Positions 5,854-8,372 of a DNA stretch of 8,372 bases are shown here, piece by piece. Under the pieces are notes generated by a model that was not told where the DNA came from, made no database searches, and saw nothing but the letters and a program-made list of their open reading frames with translations. The position numbers and the translations under genes are program-made. Positions within the stretch are counted from its first letter, which is position 1; each line of letters begins with the position of its first letter. Source of the DNA: Acidobacteriota bacterium (GTDB taxonomy: Bacteria > Acidobacteriota > Terriglobia > Terriglobales > Acidobacteriaceae); NCBI GenBank assembly GCA_021793595.1, contig JAJYSL010000187.1, positions 1-8,372 on the forward strand. The letters run 5' to 3'.

Positions 5854-7002
5854 ATGAGTCCTCAGACTGGAAATCCCAAGCCGGTGAAGACTCCTGAGCA
5901 GTGGCTGGAAACTGCTGCCCCGGAAAAGACAGCAGGAATCTTCAAGGTATTCCTAGGGTACGCGCCCGGAGTGGGGAAAACCTTCAATATGCTGAGCGAG
6001 GCGATTCGTCGCAGCCGACGCGGCGAGGACGTCGTGATTGGATTCGTAGAAGCTCACCAGAGGGCTCGCGTAATGGAGCTGGCCAGCGAGCTTGCGGCCG
6101 TTCCGACACGGCGGGTCGAATACAAGGGGACCTTCTTTGAAGAGCTCGATGTGGACGCCGTGCTGTCGAGAAAGCCCGCAGTGGTGCTGGTCGATGAGCT
6201 GGCCCATACGAACATCCCAGGTAGCAAGCACGAAAAACGCTACGAGGATGTGCTGGAGCTGCTGCAGAACCGCATCGATGTGCTTTCCGCATTAAACGTG
6301 CAGCACATTGAAAGCGTGGCCCCGACGGTACAGAGCATCACCGGTATCACAGTACGGGAAACGGTTCCGGACTGGGTGTTGGGGCGGGCAGATGAAGTGG
6401 TTCTTGTGGATGTTACTCCCGAAGCCTTGCAGACCCGCATGCGCCGCGGCGACATTTACCCGGCGGAACGTGTGGAACGGTCGTTAGCCAATTTTTTCCG
6501 CCGCGGAAATTTGCTGGCATTGCGGGAACTAGCGTTGAAACGCGTGACGCATGCCGTGGATCAAAACCTGGATGCCTATCTGCGCCGGAAGCAGCTCGGT
6601 CAGGACTGGGTGGTCCAGGAGCGCGTTGCGGTTTGCGTCAGCTCCAATCCTGCCTCGCAGCAACTGATCGCACGTGGCGCGCGCATGGCGGAGGGCATGG
6701 ATGCCGAGTTTTACATTCTGCATGTCGACCTGCCTGAGGATGCCGTCGAAGAGAAGAGCCGGAATCTGGCAGCCAATCTTCGCTTTGCGGAAAATCTTTC
6801 GGCACGTATTTTTCATTTGCAAGGCAAAAACGTCGCCAGCGCGCTGGCGGATTTTATCAAGGAACATCGCATCACCCAGATCATCCTGGGCCGTTCGGCG
6901 ATTCGCGGCTGGCAGAACTATCTTTATTTCATGGCAATTCAGAAGCTTCTGCGTGAAGCACCGCATGTGGATGTACATATAGTGACGCAAGAAAGACATT
7001 GA
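5854..7002 (+). CDS. kdpD: KdpD N-terminal sensor half (KdpD and USP domains), 382 aa
   Basis: This is the cytoplasmic input half of the potassium sensor kinase KdpD. Full-length KdpD (about 890 residues) carries this part followed by membrane and kinase domains; here translation stops after the USP domain. The Walker A motif Gly-Tyr-Ala-Pro-Gly-Val-Gly-Lys-Thr is at 35-43. GFVEAH is at 63-68, and the Walker B-like Val-Leu-Val-Asp-Glu-Leu-Ala-His-Thr-Asn is at 111-120, followed by the Lys-His-Glu-Lys-Arg-Tyr motif (125-130). NVQHIES and RRGNLLALRELAL, both typical of KdpD, come later. A USP-like domain spans about 256-382, with Gly-Arg-Ser near 346. There is no membrane segment and no kinase motif. 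The kinase half is divergent on the minus strand (4360-5826), and kdpE starts seven bases after the stop. Stand-alone short KdpD proteins are known from cyanobacteria (Anabaena) and Deinococcus, so this is not simply a broken gene. The ribosome binding site is weak. Confidence 0.93.
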   Translation: MSPQTGNPKPVKTPEQWLETAAPEKTAGIFKVFLGYAPGVGKTFNMLSEAIRRSRRGEDVVIGFVEAHQRARVMELASELAAVPTRRVEYKGTFFEELDVDAVLSRKPAVVLVDELAHTNIPGSKHEKRYEDVLELLQNRIDVLSALNVQHIESVAPTVQSITGITVRETVPDWVLGRADEVVLVDVTPEALQTRMRRGDIYPAERVERSLANFFRRGNLLALRELALKRVTHAVDQNLDAYLRRKQLGQDWVVQERVAVCVSSNPASQQLIARGARMAEGMDAEFYILHVDLPEDAVEEKSRNLAANLRFAENLSARIFHLQGKNVASALADFIKEHRITQIILGRSAIRGWQNYLYFMAIQKLLREAPHVDVHIVTQERH

Positions 7003-7009
7003 GCCGGAT

Positions 7010-7756
7010 ATGACGGACGCCATAATTTCACCTCGCCATTCCCCTGAGCCAGCAAAACTTTTGGTTGTTGATGACGAGCCTCAAATTATTCGGGTTGTAT
7101 CCATGGCTTGCACCGCGCATGGATACCGGGTGAAATCCGCACCGGACGGGAAAGCGGCACTGGATATATTGAAGGAATGGCCGGCCGAGCTGATCATCAC
7201 CGACCTTTCCATGCCGAATCTAGATGGGGTGGAGCTTTGTCGTGCGATCCGCAAACAATCCAACGTTCCCATTCTGGTGTTGTCGGTAAGAAACCAGGAA
7301 AAAGTGAAAATCGAGGCTCTGGACGCAGGCGCCGACGATTTTGTGACCAAGCCTTTTCAGATCAATGAACTTCTCGCGAGAGTCCGCGCGGTGCTGCGGC
7401 GATCCACGCATGCGATAGCCAAAGAGGCGAATAAGGAAATCACGATAGGAGATTTCCGCATCGATCCAGTTGCGCGACAAGTGTTTGTGCGGGGCATGGA
7501 GGTGCACCTTACTCCCAAGGAGTTCGACCTGTTGCACGCCATGTCGCACTATCCCGATCGCGTTGTAACTCGCCGCACACTGACGGTAGCGGTATGGGGG
7601 GGTATCAACGCAGACCAGCCGGAATCCTTACGCGTTCTCATAGGACAGCTGCGCCGCAAGATCGAGCCAGGCGAAAAGCCGCACTATATCCTGACTGAGC
7701 CTTGGGTGGGGTACCGCTTTGTGCCGGAAGGGGTCGAATCCGGTTCGTCCTTATAA
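7010..7756 (+). CDS. kdpE: KdpE response regulator, OmpR family, 248 aa
   Basis: This is the DNA-binding response regulator that activates the kdp potassium-pump operon when phosphorylated by the KdpD kinase. The receiver domain (about 16-130) has the acidic pair Asp21-Asp22, the phosphorylated Asp65 in Ile-Thr-Asp-Leu-Ser-Met-Pro, the switch Ser92 in the KdpE-typical Leu-Ser-Val-Arg-Asn-Gln-Glu-Lys, and Lys114 in Thr-Lys-Pro-Phe. The winged-helix domain (about 143-240) has Leu-Thr-Pro-Lys-Glu-Phe-Asp-Leu-Leu, Arg-Val-Val-Thr-Arg and the terminal Pro-Trp-Val-Gly-Tyr-Arg-Phe. The N-terminus carries about 14 extra residues before the first strand, slightly longer than usual, but no closer start codon exists. 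The gene begins seven bases after the KdpD-half stop, so both are probably one transcript. A probable binding site for this protein starts six bases after its own stop codon (7762-7788). Confidence 0.95.
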   Translation: MTDAIISPRHSPEPAKLLVVDDEPQIIRVVSMACTAHGYRVKSAPDGKAALDILKEWPAELIITDLSMPNLDGVELCRAIRKQSNVPILVLSVRNQEKVKIEALDAGADDFVTKPFQINELLARVRAVLRRSTHAIAKEANKEITIGDFRIDPVARQVFVRGMEVHLTPKEFDLLHAMSHYPDRVVTRRTLTVAVWGGINADQPESLRVLIGQLRRKIEPGEKPHYILTEPWVGYRFVPEGVESGSSL

Positions 7757-7761
7757 CTTTT

Positions 7762-7788
7762 TTATGATCTTCTTATGCCATTTTTATG
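7762..7788 (+). promoter_or_regulatory. Probable KdpE operator: three TTATG repeats at 11-bp steps
   Basis: TTATG occurs at 7762-7766, 7773-7777 and 7784-7788, exactly one helical turn (11 bp) apart, in a T-rich setting (TTTTTTATG, TTCTTATG, ATTTTTATG). OmpR-family regulators bind such head-to-tail repeats, and the Escherichia coli KdpE site is likewise T-rich with half-sites of the TTTATA/TTTACA kind about 11 bp apart. A degenerate fourth copy, TGATG, starts at 7794. The site follows kdpE and precedes the small kdp genes, so it should activate the structural operon. A possible promoter lies just downstream at 7793-7821. Confidence 0.75.
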
Positions 7789-7792
7789 CGTC

Positions 7793-7821
7793 GTGATGCC
7801 AACTGTGAAAGGCGGCAAAAT
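7793..7821 (+). promoter_or_regulatory. Possible activator-dependent promoter of the kdp structural operon
   Basis: GTGATG (7793-7798) and CAAAAT (7816-7821) with a 17-base spacer form a poor but correctly spaced -35/-10 pair, starting four bases after the last TTATG repeat. A weak -35 box next to an OmpR-type site is what an activator-dependent promoter should look like. Transcription would start near 7828, very close to the ATG at 7839 and about 110 bases before the ATG at 7938. Confidence 0.35.
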
Positions 7822-7838
7822 AGCGCTGAGGCAAAAGA

Positions 7839-8258
7839 ATGTCACGCTCGCTTCTCGGGGATGCAATCGGTATCGCGATGGTGATATTCCTCGCAGCTTG
7901 CTATCGGGGTTTTGCGCGAACCGGCAAGGAGCTGAAGATGCGAGGAAGCAGCGCTGTCCATCCTTTCAGCAATCTTGATCCCTCCCGAACATCCAACGTT
8001 GCGCGGCGTTCTCTGGTTTACGGATTGCTGGTTGCGACCATCCTGACGGCGTCAGTCTACGAACAGTTCAATCGACAATCCGCTCATAAATTGGAATTGC
8101 AGATCCAGCAGCTGCAAAACGTGGTTAACCAATTGCAATCACGCATTGATTCCCTGGAGAAGAAGAACAAGCTGGATCGGCCACAGAATGCACCGACCGG
8201 TGCGGCAGCCGTGTTTTTTATCGGTATTCGAGGTGAAGGGTTTGAGGAGGGACGTTGA
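7839..8258 (+). CDS. Small membrane-anchored leucine-zipper protein in the kdp operon
   Basis: I do not recognise this as any known Kdp subunit. Two in-frame starts are possible. The ATG at 7839 (139 aa) has GAGG seven bases upstream. The ATG at 7938 (106 aa) has a better AAGGAG six bases upstream (7926-7931) and fits the predicted transcription start. The long form adds a hydrophobic N-terminal stretch (residues 8-22). Both forms share a membrane helix (58-73 in the long form) followed by a coiled coil. In the coiled coil, Leu85, Leu92, Leu99 and Leu106 repeat every seven residues with Ile89, Val96, Ile103 and Asn110 in the alternate core position, a textbook zipper. A Pro/Gly tail follows, with hydrophobic AAAVFFIGI near 122-130. 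The stop overlaps the next start by one base (TGATG), so the two are translationally coupled. It is probably a dimeric or trimeric membrane protein produced together with the pump under KdpE control. Confidence 0.7.
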   Translation: MSRSLLGDAIGIAMVIFLAACYRGFARTGKELKMRGSSAVHPFSNLDPSRTSNVARRSLVYGLLVATILTASVYEQFNRQSAHKLELQIQQLQNVVNQLQSRIDSLEKKNKLDRPQNAPTGAAAVFFIGIRGEGFEEGR

Positions 8259-8344
8259 TGATCGACGTTTGGCTTGTTCTCGGTTCCATAGCGTTTTTTC
8301 TACTTGCCATTGGATATACGCTCGGCTGTGAGCGTTTGAGGTAA
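8258..8344 (+). CDS. 28-residue single-span membrane peptide of the kdp operon
   Basis: This tiny gene has a strong ribosome binding site (GAGGAGG, 8244-8250), starts with an ATG overlapping the previous stop by one base and ends with TAA at 8342-8344. The peptide begins Met-Ile-Asp-Val-Trp, has one hydrophobic helix (about 4-21) and ends Gly-Cys-Glu-Arg-Leu-Arg. This tail recalls small peptides found just upstream of kdpF or kdpA in many bacteria (Tyr-x-x-Gly-Cys-Glu-Arg-Leu endings). It differs from classical KdpF, which usually ends in a Pro-Glu-Arg-Phe-like motif. It may stabilise the Kdp pump in the membrane as KdpF does. Annotation as a second, KdpF-like subunit is an inference from size, topology and position. 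Confidence 0.75.
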   Translation: MIDVWLVLGSIAFFLLAIGYTLGCERLR

Positions 8345-8348
8345 TCGC

Positions 8349-8372
8349 ATGCACATCGAAACCGGTGTTCTA
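8349..8372 (+). CDS. kdpF: Start of the next kdp gene, probably kdpF (cut by window edge)
   Basis: An ATG at 8349 lies four bases after the previous stop, with GAGG at 8338-8341 seven bases upstream. Only eight codons are visible (Met-His-Ile-Glu-Thr-Gly-Val-Leu). The opening pattern of a short polar start, Glu, then hydrophobic residues is what many KdpF peptides show, and kdpF followed by kdpA is the expected order. KdpA is the main alternative. The identity rests on context and is tentative. Confidence 0.4.

Noticed and set aside
6529..7023. Minus-strand frame of 164 codons over the end of kdpD and start of kdpE
   Set aside because: It is antisense to well-supported genes with intact USP and receiver motifs; no ribosome binding site or family was recognised.
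7731..7750. GGTCGAATCC-GGTTCG resembling a tRNA T-arm
   Set aside because: It lies inside the last codons of kdpE and no tRNA cloverleaf can be built around it.

Overview
The window holds one recognisable system, the control end and first small genes of a Kdp high-affinity potassium uptake locus (about 4360-8372), preceded by a looser stretch of small unrelated genes (1-4359). Moderately high GC, single-domain secreted hypothetical proteins of a familiar acidobacterial style (a Tyr/Gly/Trp-rich exported protein and an exported protein that looks duplicated) and a separately encoded KdpD sensor module suggest a member of the Acidobacteriota. This assignment is an inference from gene style, not from a marker gene.

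Left part. After about 340 bases with no supportable gene lies a 104-residue membrane protein of unknown function (342-656), then a gene-free, hairpin-rich stretch (657-1135), a DUF1801 family protein on the minus strand (1136-1600), a 500-base divergent spacer with a perfect 17-bp inverted repeat (1753-1799), and a secreted 295-residue protein with two similar halves (2108-2995). This last gene converges with a minus-strand gene for an exported Gly/Trp/Tyr-rich protein (3198-3638) containing three perfect 21-bp tandem repeats. The two are separated by a perfect 20-bp stem hairpin (3133-3176) that should terminate both. From 3639 to 4359 there is an AT-rich spacer without a convincing gene but with a promoter-like element and a hairpin.

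Kdp part. KdpD is normally one protein: cytoplasmic KdpD domain plus USP domain, then four membrane helices, GAF, HisKA and HATPase. Here it is cut at the junction between the USP domain and the membrane helices. The input half (5854-7002, 382 residues) lies on the plus strand. The membrane kinase half (4360-5826, 487-488 residues) lies on the minus strand, and the two start codons are separated by only 27 bases containing a 13-bp palindrome. The response regulator KdpE (7010-7756) follows the input half as an operon. Directly after kdpE, three TTATG elements spaced exactly 11 bp apart form a very likely KdpE operator (7762-7788). It controls a transcript encoding a small membrane protein with a leucine-zipper-like coiled coil (7839-8258), a 28-residue single-span peptide (8258-8344) and the first codons of a probable kdpF (8349 onward). 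The pump genes kdpABC presumably lie beyond the right edge.

Expected working model: the two KdpD halves assemble at the membrane, sense potassium limitation and phosphorylate KdpE, which switches on the downstream kdp structural operon. The small coiled-coil protein is the least explained member and the best candidate for an undescribed accessory factor.
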